Of a stretch of 11,286 nucleotides of DNA, positions 5,283-11,286 are shown in pieces. Each line of letters opens with the position of its first letter. The first letter of the stretch is position 1. Source of the stretch: Chloroflexota bacterium (lineage in GTDB: Bacteria; Chloroflexota; Anaerolineae; Anaerolineales; DRMV01); NCBI GenBank assembly GCA_013154225.1, contig JAADCW010000194.1, positions 1 through 11,286 of the forward strand, given 5' to 3'. Below the pieces are notes generated by a model. That model saw only the letters and a list, made by a program, of their open reading frames with translations, ran no database searches and had not been told where the DNA came from. Position numbers and translations under genes: made by a program.

Positions 5283-6215
5283 ATGCGTATAGCCATACTT
5301 GCTGGTGGTGTAGGCGGTGCCAAATTTGCCGATGGCATGATGCGCGCGTTGCCCGACCCCGCGGCGCTCACCGTGGTGGTCAACGTGGGCGACGATTTTG
5401 AGCATTTTGGCCTCAAAATTTGCCCGGACCTGGATACCGTGTGCTACACCCTGGCCGGGCTGGAAAACCCCACCACGGGTTGGGGGCGCAGGGAGGAAAC
5501 GTGGCACGTGATGGACGCGGTGGCCGCGTTGGGTGGGCCGACGTGGTTCCGCCTGGGCGACAAAGATTTGGCCACCCATTTGGAGCGCACCCGCCGTTTG
5601 CGCGCGGGGGAGCCTTTGAGCCAGATTGTGGCCTCGTTTTGCCGTGCTTGGGGCGTGCCCGCGCGGGTGTTGCCCGTAACCGACGACCCGGTGCCTACCA
5701 TTGTGCTGACCGATGAGGGCGCTCTGCCTTTTCAAACCTACTTTGTGCATCGCCGCTGGCAGCCAAAGGTGTTGGGGTTCCGTTTTGAGGGAGCTTCCCG
5801 TGCACGGCCGGCCCCAGGGGTGCTGGAAGCCCTGCAGGGGGCTGATGCGGTCTTTTTCGCGCCTTCCAACCCCTTTGTCAGCATTGACCCCATCCTGGCT
5901 ATCCCTGGCGTGCGGGCCAGCCTGCGGGGCAAGCCTGTGATTGCGGTGTCGCCCATTGTGGGCGGCAAAGCCCTCAAGGGGCCGGCGGCCAAAATGTTCC
6001 GGGAATTGGGCTACACGCCCTCTGCCCAGGCTGTGGCTGAACACTATCAGGGGCTGATTACCCACTTTGTCCTTGACAAAGCCGACGCTTCCCAAGCCAA
6101 GGGGCTGCGTTCCAAGGTGCCCCACGTCTGGGTGATGGACACCATTATGGCTTCCCCAGAGGCACGACAGCGTTTTGCTCAGAAACTTTTAGGACGATTA
6201 TTGCAGGCTTCATGA
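5283..6215 (+). CDS. cofD: Phospho-lactate/phosphoenolpyruvate transferase (CofD/FbiA)
   Basis: Transfers the phospho-acid moiety from the GDP-activated intermediate made by CofC to the deazaflavin Fo, giving F420-0 (archaea) or dehydro-F420-0 (actinobacteria). The 310-residue length fits the family. Motifs: LAGGVGGAKF at 6-15, NVGDDFEHFGLKICPDLDT at 34-52 for the Fo/metal pocket, TWFRLGDKDLATHLERTRRL in the middle, PSNPFVSIDPIL, and VSPIVGGKALKGPAAKM near the C-terminus. All are intact. The start is the ATG at 5283 with TGGAG about 7 bases upstream. Which donor (phospho-lactate or phosphoenolpyruvate) is used cannot be read from the sequence; the nearby FbiB-like nitroreductase favours the phosphoenolpyruvate route, since only that product needs a reductase. 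The gap of 85 bp upstream holds heptamer repeats, so operon continuity there is slightly less certain. Confidence 0.95.
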   Translation: MRIAILAGGVGGAKFADGMMRALPDPAALTVVVNVGDDFEHFGLKICPDLDTVCYTLAGLENPTTGWGRREETWHVMDAVAALGGPTWFRLGDKDLATHLERTRRLRAGEPLSQIVASFCRAWGVPARVLPVTDDPVPTIVLTDEGALPFQTYFVHRRWQPKVLGFRFEGASRARPAPGVLEALQGADAVFFAPSNPFVSIDPILAIPGVRASLRGKPVIAVSPIVGGKALKGPAAKMFRELGYTPSAQAVAEHYQGLITHFVLDKADASQAKGLRSKVPHVWVMDTIMASPEARQRFAQKLLGRLLQAS

Positions 6216-6221
6216 TAAAAT
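6213..6221 (+). promoter_or_regulatory. Possible extended -10 promoter before the globin gene
   Basis: TGATAAAAT has the TGn extension followed by TAAAAT, five of six bases of the -10 consensus. It starts on the cofD stop codon and lies 46 bases before the globin ATG. No good -35 is seen, which extended -10 promoters tolerate. The globin gene might therefore have its own transcript start inside the operon. Confidence 0.35.
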
Positions 6222-6267
6222 TTAGATGCCCCTGATCGCTTTTTGCTCTCGGCCTTGAGGAGGTCTC

Positions 6268-6855
6268 ATGGAGCAGGTATTTCAAGATTTGGTCACCCTG
6301 ATTGGCTTTTCCGAAGAGGATGGCCGCATTTTGAAGGAAACTTCGGATGTGACCAGCCAGTGGGTGGAGGAACTGTCTCAGGCCTTTTACGACTTGCTGT
6401 TTTCGTATGAGCCTACCGCCAAGGTGTTTTACGAGGGCGAACGTGCAATGCGGGAAGTGTCGCTCAAGCAGTGGTATCTGGACGTGGTGAGCGGCAACTT
6501 TACACCAGAGTTTTGGAAACATCAGTGGCTGGTAGGGTTGGTGCACGTCGCCCGTGGGGTGACCAATCCGTACATGTTGGGCATGACCAGCCGAGTACAG
6601 CAACTTTTCCTGCACAAGTGTTTGGAGGCGTTTGAACCTGCTCAGGCCGAAGCGGTGTATGGCGCGTTCAAACGGGCAACCGACGTGGTGGCAGGTTTGG
6701 TTACCGAAGGATATTTGCAGAGTTACATGACCGCGATGGAGAAGGTGGCTGGTTTCCGCCGTGCCTTGGTGGATCGCATGTTGCAGATGGAAATCTTCCG
6801 CATGTTGAATGAAGCGGGTGTGCAGTTGAGCGTCAAGCCCCCGTCGGAGGAATGA
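6268..6855 (+). CDS. Protoglobin-like haem protein
   Basis: A 195-residue single-domain globin of the protoglobin/globin-coupled-sensor class. The region about 30-165 is all helical. Residues 88-105 (LVGLVHVARGVTNPYMLG) match the family's IGxxHxxxGL pattern, making His93 the probable proximal haem ligand; Trp32 and Tyr41 lie in the N-terminal helices. Length agrees with protoglobins rather than sensors: there is no methyl-accepting or GGDEF domain after the globin, only a further helix and a short tail. Such proteins bind O2, CO or NO; the ligand here is unknown. GAGGAGG lies just before the ATG. The stop overlaps the start of the next gene (a flavoprotein), so the two are translationally coupled and probably act together. 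The gene follows cofD by 52 bp and may also have its own promoter. Confidence 0.8.
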   Translation: MEQVFQDLVTLIGFSEEDGRILKETSDVTSQWVEELSQAFYDLLFSYEPTAKVFYEGERAMREVSLKQWYLDVVSGNFTPEFWKHQWLVGLVHVARGVTNPYMLGMTSRVQQLFLHKCLEAFEPAQAEAVYGAFKRATDVVAGLVTEGYLQSYMTAMEKVAGFRRALVDRMLQMEIFRMLNEAGVQLSVKPPSEE

Positions 6856-7535
6856 TGAGCGGAGCCTTTGAGGTCACACCCCGCAATCGCATTCGTCGCT
6901 ATGTGGACCGGGCGCGGTATGATAAGGATACAATTTACGCGATTTTAGATGCGGCTTGGGTGTGTCATGTGGCCTGGGTGCAGGATAACCAACCCAAGGT
7001 TGTGCCCACCCTCTTTGCCCGCCGCGGCGATACTTTGCTGATTCACGGCTCCGTTGGAAGTGGTTTGTTGCGCCATCTTGGCACGGGCAACGAAGTAGCC
7101 ATCAGCGTGGCTCTGCTGGATGGCTTGGTCGTGACCAAGGCAGTGGCTGGTTTGTCGGTCAATTACCGCTCGGCAGTGGTGTTTGGCCGTGGTCGGTGGT
7201 TGGAGGGCGACGAGAAAATCGAAGCCCTGCGTTACCTGACTGAACGCCTGGTGCCCGGCCATTGGACCGACACCAACGCACCCACTGACAAAGATTTGCG
7301 CGCCGTGGCCGTTGCCGAAGTGGCCATTGAAAGCGCCTCGGCCAAGGTGCGCACCGGTTTGCCAAAAGACGGTGAAACAACCCGCGACCTGCCCGTTTGG
7401 GCTGGCTACGTGCCTATGGGGCGGGTCATGGGTGAACCTTATACAATGAATTACGCGGCAGGCATGGAAGTGCCGGAGCCTTTGCGCGAACTTCGGGCGC
7501 GTTGGGCTTCGCCGCCATTACTGCCCAAGGAGTGA
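6852..7535 (+). CDS. Pyridoxamine 5'-phosphate oxidase superfamily flavoprotein (NimA-like)
   Basis: A 227-residue split-barrel protein resembling the Pyridox_ox_2 group, which includes the 5-nitroimidazole reductase NimA. The start RRYVDRARYDKDTIYAILD, the strand CHVAWV, IHGSVGSGLLRHL (64-76) and DGLVVTKAV...SVNYRSAVVFGRGRW (about 90-116) are typical. In many relatives I recall a His pair just before the NYRS motif; here the place reads Gly-Leu, which may change cofactor contacts. The superfamily uses FMN, F420 or haem; in an F420 operon an F420H2-dependent reductase is an attractive idea, but this subgroup is not the classical F420-binding one. The ATG at 6852 overlaps the globin stop by 4 bases; GGAGG at 6846-6850 is better placed for the next in-frame ATG at 6855. 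Substrate unknown; a partner role with the globin is inferred from coupling. Confidence 0.82.
   Translation: MMSGAFEVTPRNRIRRYVDRARYDKDTIYAILDAAWVCHVAWVQDNQPKVVPTLFARRGDTLLIHGSVGSGLLRHLGTGNEVAISVALLDGLVVTKAVAGLSVNYRSAVVFGRGRWLEGDEKIEALRYLTERLVPGHWTDTNAPTDKDLRAVAVAEVAIESASAKVRTGLPKDGETTRDLPVWAGYVPMGRVMGEPYTMNYAAGMEVPEPLRELRARWASPPLLPKE
7527..7532 (+). promoter_or_regulatory. Ribosome binding site fixing the TTG start of cofC
   Basis: AAGGAG ends 6 bases before a TTG codon and overlaps the end of the upstream flavoprotein gene. The TTG opens directly into the conserved TIVAVVPVKPL N-terminus. No in-frame ATG exists before this motif, so TTG is the real start and probably lowers translation. 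Confidence 0.8.
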
Positions 7536-7538
7536 TCG

Positions 7539-8225
7539 TTGACCATTGTGGCTGTGGTCCCTGTCAAGCCGTTGCGACGGGGCAAATCGCGCCTGGCAAC
7601 GGTCTTGAATGATGAAGAACGCTATCGTCTGAACTGTTACCTGTTCACCCATACCCTGAAAGTTTTGGAACAGGTCCCCGAAGTCGAGCGTATTTTGGTT
7701 GTCAGCCGTGATACTGCGGCCCTGGCAGTTGCGCGAGAACATGGTGCTCATACCCTGCAAGAACCCAGTGATTCACAACTCAATTTGGCGCTCAAGCGTA
7801 CCACGGTTCTCCTGCGTACGTCTGCGGTGTCCACCGTCGTCATTTTGCCAGCCGATTTGCCCTTGCTGACGGTGGAAGATGTCCAGGCCTTGCTTCAGGC
7901 CCTGCCCGACCCTCAGGGGTTGGTGCTGGCACCCAACGTGCAGGAAACCGGCACCAATGGCTTGGCCGTGCGCCCGCCGGATATCGTGGAATACCGCTAT
8001 GGGCCAAATTCCTTTGAAAACCATTTGGCCTATGCGCGCGAGGCAAGGCTGCCGGTAGCCATTGTGCGGCGACCTGGCCTGCAATACGATGTAGATTGGC
8101 CGGAAGACCTTCATTTGGTTGCTGATGTGTTCCCGGAATTTGCCGCTCGTGTGGGCGCCCAGCCGACGTCCGCGGGCGGAGCGCGTCCATCCCAACTCGT
8201 TTCTGAGGGAACCTATGACTGCTGA
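7539..8225 (+). CDS. cofC: Phospho-lactate/phosphoenolpyruvate guanylyltransferase (CofC/FbiD)
   Basis: Activates the phospho-acid (2-phospho-L-lactate in archaea, phosphoenolpyruvate in mycobacteria) with GTP, forming the GDP-linked donor used by CofD. It has a nucleotidyltransferase fold of 228 residues. Visible motifs: VVPVKPLRRGKSRL (6-19) for nucleotide binding, LPADLPLL (103-110) with the metal-binding Asp106, ETGTNGLAVRPP (136-147) and YGPNSFENH (154-162). The tail beyond about residue 195 is extra and probably disordered; its last codons overlap the thioesterase gene by 11 bp. Start is TTG, supported by a ribosome binding site and by the conserved N-terminus. Its location downstream of the globin and flavoprotein genes, rather than next to cofD, ties those two genes firmly to the F420 operon. 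Confidence 0.93.
   Translation: MTIVAVVPVKPLRRGKSRLATVLNDEERYRLNCYLFTHTLKVLEQVPEVERILVVSRDTAALAVAREHGAHTLQEPSDSQLNLALKRTTVLLRTSAVSTVVILPADLPLLTVEDVQALLQALPDPQGLVLAPNVQETGTNGLAVRPPDIVEYRYGPNSFENHLAYAREARLPVAIVRRPGLQYDVDWPEDLHLVADVFPEFAARVGAQPTSAGGARPSQLVSEGTYDC
8204..8210 (+). promoter_or_regulatory. Ribosome binding site fixing the thioesterase start
   Basis: TGAGGGA, 4 bases before the ATG at 8215, lies inside the end of cofC. It supports the short form of the thioesterase over the longer frame that opens at 8119. Confidence 0.6.
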
Positions 8226-8772
8226 AATCCCCTTCCGCCCCCGACGGCCACAGCCGCCGCGGCCCGACCTGAAGCACCTGCTTCAGCCTAATTCACAGCA
8301 CTGCTTTGTTTGCGGCCTGAGCAACCCTTATGGTCTGCAGGCCTGCTTTTACCAAACAGGTGAAAAAGAAGTCACGGTTTGGTACACTATTCCTGCACAG
8401 TTTCAAGGCTACCCGGGCGTGGCCCACGGCGGCATTGTGGCGTCGCTGTTGGACGAAGTGGTTGGCCGCTCGGTGATGGGCACCGACCCCGCCAATGCCC
8501 GCCTGCTGTTTACCGCCCGCTTGAGCGTGCGCTATCGTCAGCATGTCCCGGTCGAAACGCCGTTGCGTTTGGTTGGCCGGGCTCTCAAAGACCGTGGCCG
8601 CACGGTTTCCGCCTGGGGAGGCGTGTATTTGGCCGCGGATGATCCTGAAACCGCCCAGCCTTTGGCCGAAGCCGAGAGCCTCTTGGTTGCCGTTCCCGAT
8701 GATACGCTGGCTCAAATGGATGCCGAGGCCCTGGGTTGGAAAGTTTACCCTGACTGTATCCCCGAGGAGTGA
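8215..8772 (+). CDS. PaaI/THEM4-like hotdog thioesterase
   Basis: A 185-residue hotdog-fold protein of the PaaI/4HBT superfamily, whose members hydrolyse acyl-CoA thioesters. The pattern CFVCGLSNPYGL (30-41) followed by PGVAHGGIVASLLDEVVG (67-84) is typical of this group; His71-Gly72-Gly73 and Asp80-Glu81 mark the usual active-site region. Cys30 and Cys33 are conserved in this subgroup. A longer frame reaches upstream to 8119, but the ATG at 8215 with GAGGGA 5 bases before it is the better start; the extra upstream part lies wholly inside cofC. It overlaps cofC by 11 bp and is followed after 3 bp by the molybdenum hydroxylase FAD subunit, so it bridges the two parts of the operon. The substrate is unknown; an acyl-CoA product of the hydroxylase is one guess. 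Confidence 0.85.
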   Translation: MTAEIPFRPRRPQPPRPDLKHLLQPNSQHCFVCGLSNPYGLQACFYQTGEKEVTVWYTIPAQFQGYPGVAHGGIVASLLDEVVGRSVMGTDPANARLLFTARLSVRYRQHVPVETPLRLVGRALKDRGRTVSAWGGVYLAADDPETAQPLAEAESLLVAVPDDTLAQMDAEALGWKVYPDCIPEE

Positions 8773-8775
8773 ACC

Positions 8776-9543
8776 ATGCATCTGGAATATCACCGCCCCC
8801 AAACGTTAGAGGAAGCCCTGGAATTGTTGGCGCGTGAACAACCGCTAACGATTCCTTTGGGCGGCGGCGCGTTTCTCAACGCGCGCACGCGCCCGGCAAC
8901 GATCCCTCAAGATGACGTCGCGGTCGTGGATCTGCAAGATTTGGCCCTGGACGCGTTGAAACCCCGTGGCAACTTCATGGACCTGGGCGCCACTGCCAGC
9001 CTGCACAGCCTGCTGGAAGCCGACATCCCCGAGGCTCTGCGGGATGCCATTTTGGCAGAGGCGACCTACACTCGCCGCTTCACCCAAACCGTTGCCGGCA
9101 CCCTGGTGGCAGCCGATGGCATTTCGCCTTTCGCCACTGCCATGATGGCTTTGGACGCCCAGCTGACCCTGCAGCCTGGCGATGAAGCCTTGCCTTTGGG
9201 CGAACTTTATCCTTTCCGTTGGGACCATTTGCGCGGCAAACTGATCACCAAGGTGACCATTCCCACCAACGTCAAACTCGCGGTAGAAACCGTAGGTCGC
9301 TCGTCCTATGACGATCCCCTGGTTGTCGTTGCGATTGCACAATGGCCTTCTGGCCGCACCCGCGTGGTTGTGGGCGGCTGGGGCGACGCACCGCACCTCG
9401 CGATGGATGGCAACGAAGCCGTGCACGCGATCGAAGCCGCTCGGAGCGCGGCCTACGAAGCCAGCGATCACCGCGCCAGCGCGGAATACCGCCGCGAAGT
9501 GGCCGCAGTGCTCGCCCGCCGCGCGTTGGACAACCTGAAATAG
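8776..9543 (+). CDS. Molybdenum hydroxylase FAD-binding subunit (YgfM-like)
   Basis: The FAD subunit of a xanthine-dehydrogenase-family enzyme, 255 residues, carrying electrons between the Fe-S clusters and the final acceptor. The N-terminal FYRP-like start (EYHRPQTLEEALELLA), the IPLGGGAFLNARTR loop (about 30-43) and VAGTLVAADGISPFATAMMALDA (about 112-134) correspond to the FAD_binding_5 fold; a CO-dehydrogenase-type C-terminal domain follows, ending in SAEYRREVAAVLARRAL. At about 255 residues it is shorter than the classical subunit (about 290) and matches E. coli YgfM, the partner of the fused XdhD protein. There are no cysteines for an extra Fe-S cluster. GAGGAG precedes the ATG; the catalytic subunit follows after 71 bp. 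The electron acceptor could be NAD or F420; this is unknown. Confidence 0.88.
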   Translation: MHLEYHRPQTLEEALELLAREQPLTIPLGGGAFLNARTRPATIPQDDVAVVDLQDLALDALKPRGNFMDLGATASLHSLLEADIPEALRDAILAEATYTRRFTQTVAGTLVAADGISPFATAMMALDAQLTLQPGDEALPLGELYPFRWDHLRGKLITKVTIPTNVKLAVETVGRSSYDDPLVVVAIAQWPSGRTRVVVGGWGDAPHLAMDGNEAVHAIEAARSAAYEASDHRASAEYRREVAAVLARRALDNLK

Positions 9544-9614
9544 CCCATCCCCCTGCGCCTGCAATGGTCGCTTTTGCCTTTTAGCAATTTGCTCTGCTTT
9601 TTAGGAGTTTGGAT

Positions 9615-11286
9615 ATGGAACTGACCCTCAATGTCAATGGAAAGAAACACACCGTAGAAGTTTCGCCCGATACCTCTTTGCTCGACGCCCTGCGCGAATT
9701 GGGCTACATGAGCGTCAAGCAAGGCTGCGAAGAGGGCGTCTGCGGTGCTTGTACGGTGCTGTTCGACGGCAAACCCGTCTATTCCTGCTCGGTGTTGGCC
9801 GCGCAGGCTGAAGGCCATGAAATTTCCACCGCGGAAGCCCTGGGCGGCCAGGAAACCGGCTGGGACTTCAACCTGGATTTGCACCCCCTGCAGGAAGCCT
9901 TTGTGGAAACCGGCGCGGTGCAGTGCGGTTTCTGCACCCCTGCCATGCTTATGACCGCCAAGCACCTGCTCGACGAAAACCCCGACCCCACGGAAGAAGA
10001 GGTGCGCGACGCCCTCTCCGGCGTGATCTGCCGCTGCACGGGCTACGAAAAGCCCGTCAAGGCCGTGATGCTGGCCGCGGCGCGAATGCGTGGCGACGAA
10101 GAAAAAGCCCGCCAGTTTGCGGCTGAAGTCGTGCCCGAAGTTTACGAAGCGCCCGAGGTCAAATCCTTCCAGCGGGTGGGTAAGCCCGAGCGCAAAGTGG
10201 ACGCGCTCAAACTGGTGCAGGGCAAGCCCGCGTTTGTGGATGACTTCAACATGCCCGGCATGTTGATTGCCAAAGTGCTCCGCTCGCCTGTGGCGCATGC
10301 CCGCATCAAGCGCATTGACACCAGCAAAGCCAAAGCCCTGCCGGGCGTCCACGCGGTGCTCACGTGGGAAGACCTGCCCCGCGTGCCCTATTCCACCGCG
10401 GGCCAATCCGACCCCATCCCTGGCCCCCTCGATACCTTCTCCCTGGACAACAAAGTCCGCTTCGTGGGCGACCGCGTTGCGTTCGTGGCCGCGGAAACCG
10501 AAGAAATTGCCGACCAGGCCCTGAAACTCATCGAGGTGGAATACGAGGAACTGCCGCCCATCGTAGATCCTGAAGACGCGCTCAAAGAAGATGCGCCCAT
10601 CATCCACGATGAGCCGGAATACGTGCCCTTTGGCGAATCTGACCCCACCAAAAACATCGCAGCCCGCATTCGCATTGACATTGGCAACGTGGAAAAGGGC
10701 TTCGAGGATGCGGACTACATCTTTGAAGGCGAATACGAAGTGCCTCGTGCCCACCAGGCTTACGTGGAACCGCACATTGCCATCACCTATTGGGATGAAA
10801 ACGACCGCCTGGTGATTCGCACCAGCACCCAGGTGCCCTTCCATGTCCGCCGGCAGTTGGCCCCGGTGCTCAACCTGCCCATCAAGAAGATCCATGTTGT
10901 CAAACCGCGCATTGGCGGCGGCTTTGGCGGCAAGCAGGAAGTCTTGATGGAAGACGTTCCCGCGCACCTGACCATTGCCACTGGCCGGCCGGTGAAATAC
11001 ATCTACACCGACGAAGAGGAATTCATCGCCGCCCGCCCGCGGCACGCGATGAAGATCCGCCTCAAGACCGGTGTGAAGAAAGACGGCACCATCACCGCGA
11101 ACGAAATGTACGCGCTTTCCAACACCGGCGCATACGGCGGCCATGCGCTCACCGTGGCTGGCAACACCGGCCACAAGGCCATGGCGCTCTACGTTGGCGA
11201 TGGTGAATATCGCAAGAACCCCAACATCCGCTTCTACGCGGACGTGGTTTACACCAACACCGTGCCCGCGGGCGCTTACCGCGGTT
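9615..11286 (+). CDS. Fused [2Fe-2S]/molybdopterin subunit of a molybdenum hydroxylase (3' end outside)
   Basis: The first 557 residues of a xanthine-dehydrogenase-family catalytic subunit; the window cuts it off. Residues 1-75 form a plant-type ferredoxin domain with Cys38, Cys43, Cys46 and Cys58. Residues 85-165 carry the second cluster, with Cys104 and Cys107 in QCGFCTPAM and Cys139 and Cys141 in CRCTGY. From about 185 the Mo domain begins (FQRVGKPE). Gln406 in TSTQ corresponds to the Mo-contacting Gln of xanthine dehydrogenase. GGGFGGKQE at 434-442 has Gln441 where classical enzymes have the substrate-binding Glu. GAYRG at 553-557 lacks the Cys of CO dehydrogenase, so this is not CoxL. 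The fusion matches E. coli XdhD and selenium-dependent hydroxylases, about 900-960 residues in full. The substrate is unknown. AGGAG lies 7 bases before the ATG. The 71-bp gap upstream shows no clear promoter or terminator. Confidence 0.92.
   Translation, partial: MELTLNVNGKKHTVEVSPDTSLLDALRELGYMSVKQGCEEGVCGACTVLFDGKPVYSCSVLAAQAEGHEISTAEALGGQETGWDFNLDLHPLQEAFVETGAVQCGFCTPAMLMTAKHLLDENPDPTEEEVRDALSGVICRCTGYEKPVKAVMLAAARMRGDEEKARQFAAEVVPEVYEAPEVKSFQRVGKPERKVDALKLVQGKPAFVDDFNMPGMLIAKVLRSPVAHARIKRIDTSKAKALPGVHAVLTWEDLPRVPYSTAGQSDPIPGPLDTFSLDNKVRFVGDRVAFVAAETEEIADQALKLIEVEYEELPPIVDPEDALKEDAPIIHDEPEYVPFGESDPTKNIAARIRIDIGNVEKGFEDADYIFEGEYEVPRAHQAYVEPHIAITYWDENDRLVIRTSTQVPFHVRRQLAPVLNLPIKKIHVVKPRIGGGFGGKQEVLMEDVPAHLTIATGRPVKYIYTDEEEFIAARPRHAMKIRLKTGVKKDGTITANEMYALSNTGAYGGHALTVAGNTGHKAMALYVGDGEYRKNPNIRFYADVVYTNTVPAGAYRG

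Noticed and set aside
5238..6125. 295-codon frame on the minus strand
   Set aside because: It is antisense to cofD, which has all family motifs; the translated product has no domain and begins inside the heptamer repeats.
8119..8214. Longer N-terminus for the thioesterase
   Set aside because: This stretch is coding for cofC in another frame; the ATG at 8215 has its own ribosome binding site.
9544..9614. Terminator or promoter between the FAD and Mo subunit genes
   Set aside because: The only inverted repeat, AGCAA-T-TTGCT, is too short with too small a loop, and no well-spaced promoter hexamers are present; the gap is probably just transcribed spacer.
9468..11174. 568-codon open frame on the minus strand
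   Set aside because: It lies opposite the Mo-hydroxylase genes, whose domains and cysteines are clear. Its product is rich in His, Gly and Val with no recognisable domain, as expected from a GC-rich antisense frame.
9615..11286. Aerobic CO dehydrogenase large subunit (CoxL)
   Set aside because: The CoxL active-site loop reads AYRCSFR; here it reads GAYRG without the Cys, and the Fe-S domain is fused, unlike CO dehydrogenase.

Overview
The window looks like a piece of a GC-rich bacterial chromosome. A coenzyme F420 biosynthesis cluster, a LexA repressor with a GAAC-N4-GTTC type operator, a stand-alone FbiB-like nitroreductase, a protoglobin and heptamer tandem repeats together suggest Chloroflexota (an Anaerolineae- or Thermomicrobia-like lineage). 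This placement comes from gene content only; there is no rRNA gene here to confirm it.

Left part (1-993). An ArsR-type regulator without metal-binding cysteines (4-372) is followed by a small protein with an RG-rich N-terminal half and a helical C-terminal tail (454-897). A perfect 18-bp stem with a GCAA loop (903-942) closes this block and faces the end of lexA, so it probably terminates transcription from both sides.

Centre-left (991-1985). lexA lies on the minus strand. The 133-bp gap between lexA and npdG holds two back-to-back sigma70-like promoters whose -35 hexamers overlap. A GAAC-N4-GTTC SOS box sits in the spacer of the lexA promoter and touches the -35 of the opposite promoter.

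Right part (1985 to the end, all plus strand). This is one long, tightly spaced run of genes: npdG (F420:NADP oxidoreductase), cofE (F420-0:gamma-glutamyl ligase), a zinc-finger protein of the plasmid pRiA4b ORF-3-like type, a nitroreductase resembling the C-terminal half of FbiB, a two-helix membrane protein, cofD, a protoglobin-like haem protein, a split-barrel flavin oxidoreductase of the pyridoxamine-phosphate-oxidase superfamily, cofC (TTG start), and a PaaI-like hotdog thioesterase. The last two genes encode a molybdenum hydroxylase: a short FAD subunit, then a fused [2Fe-2S]/molybdopterin subunit that runs off the right edge. Most gaps are 12 bp or less; the exceptions are 85 bp (heptamer repeats, before cofD), 52 bp (before the globin) and 71 bp (before the Mo subunit).

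Function. CofC activates the phospho-acid with GTP, CofD joins it to the deazaflavin Fo, CofE adds glutamates, and the nitroreductase can supply the reduction that FbiB carries out in actinobacteria. NpdG exchanges hydride between F420 and NADP. Fo synthase (fbiC/cofG-cofH) is not in the window and must be elsewhere. The globin, the split-barrel flavoprotein, the zinc protein and the Mo hydroxylase are not F420 biosynthesis genes; they are candidate users or partners of the pathway. The most original signals are the possible SOS link to F420 synthesis, the globin-flavoprotein pair, and the zinc protein placed between the two halves of a split fbiB.
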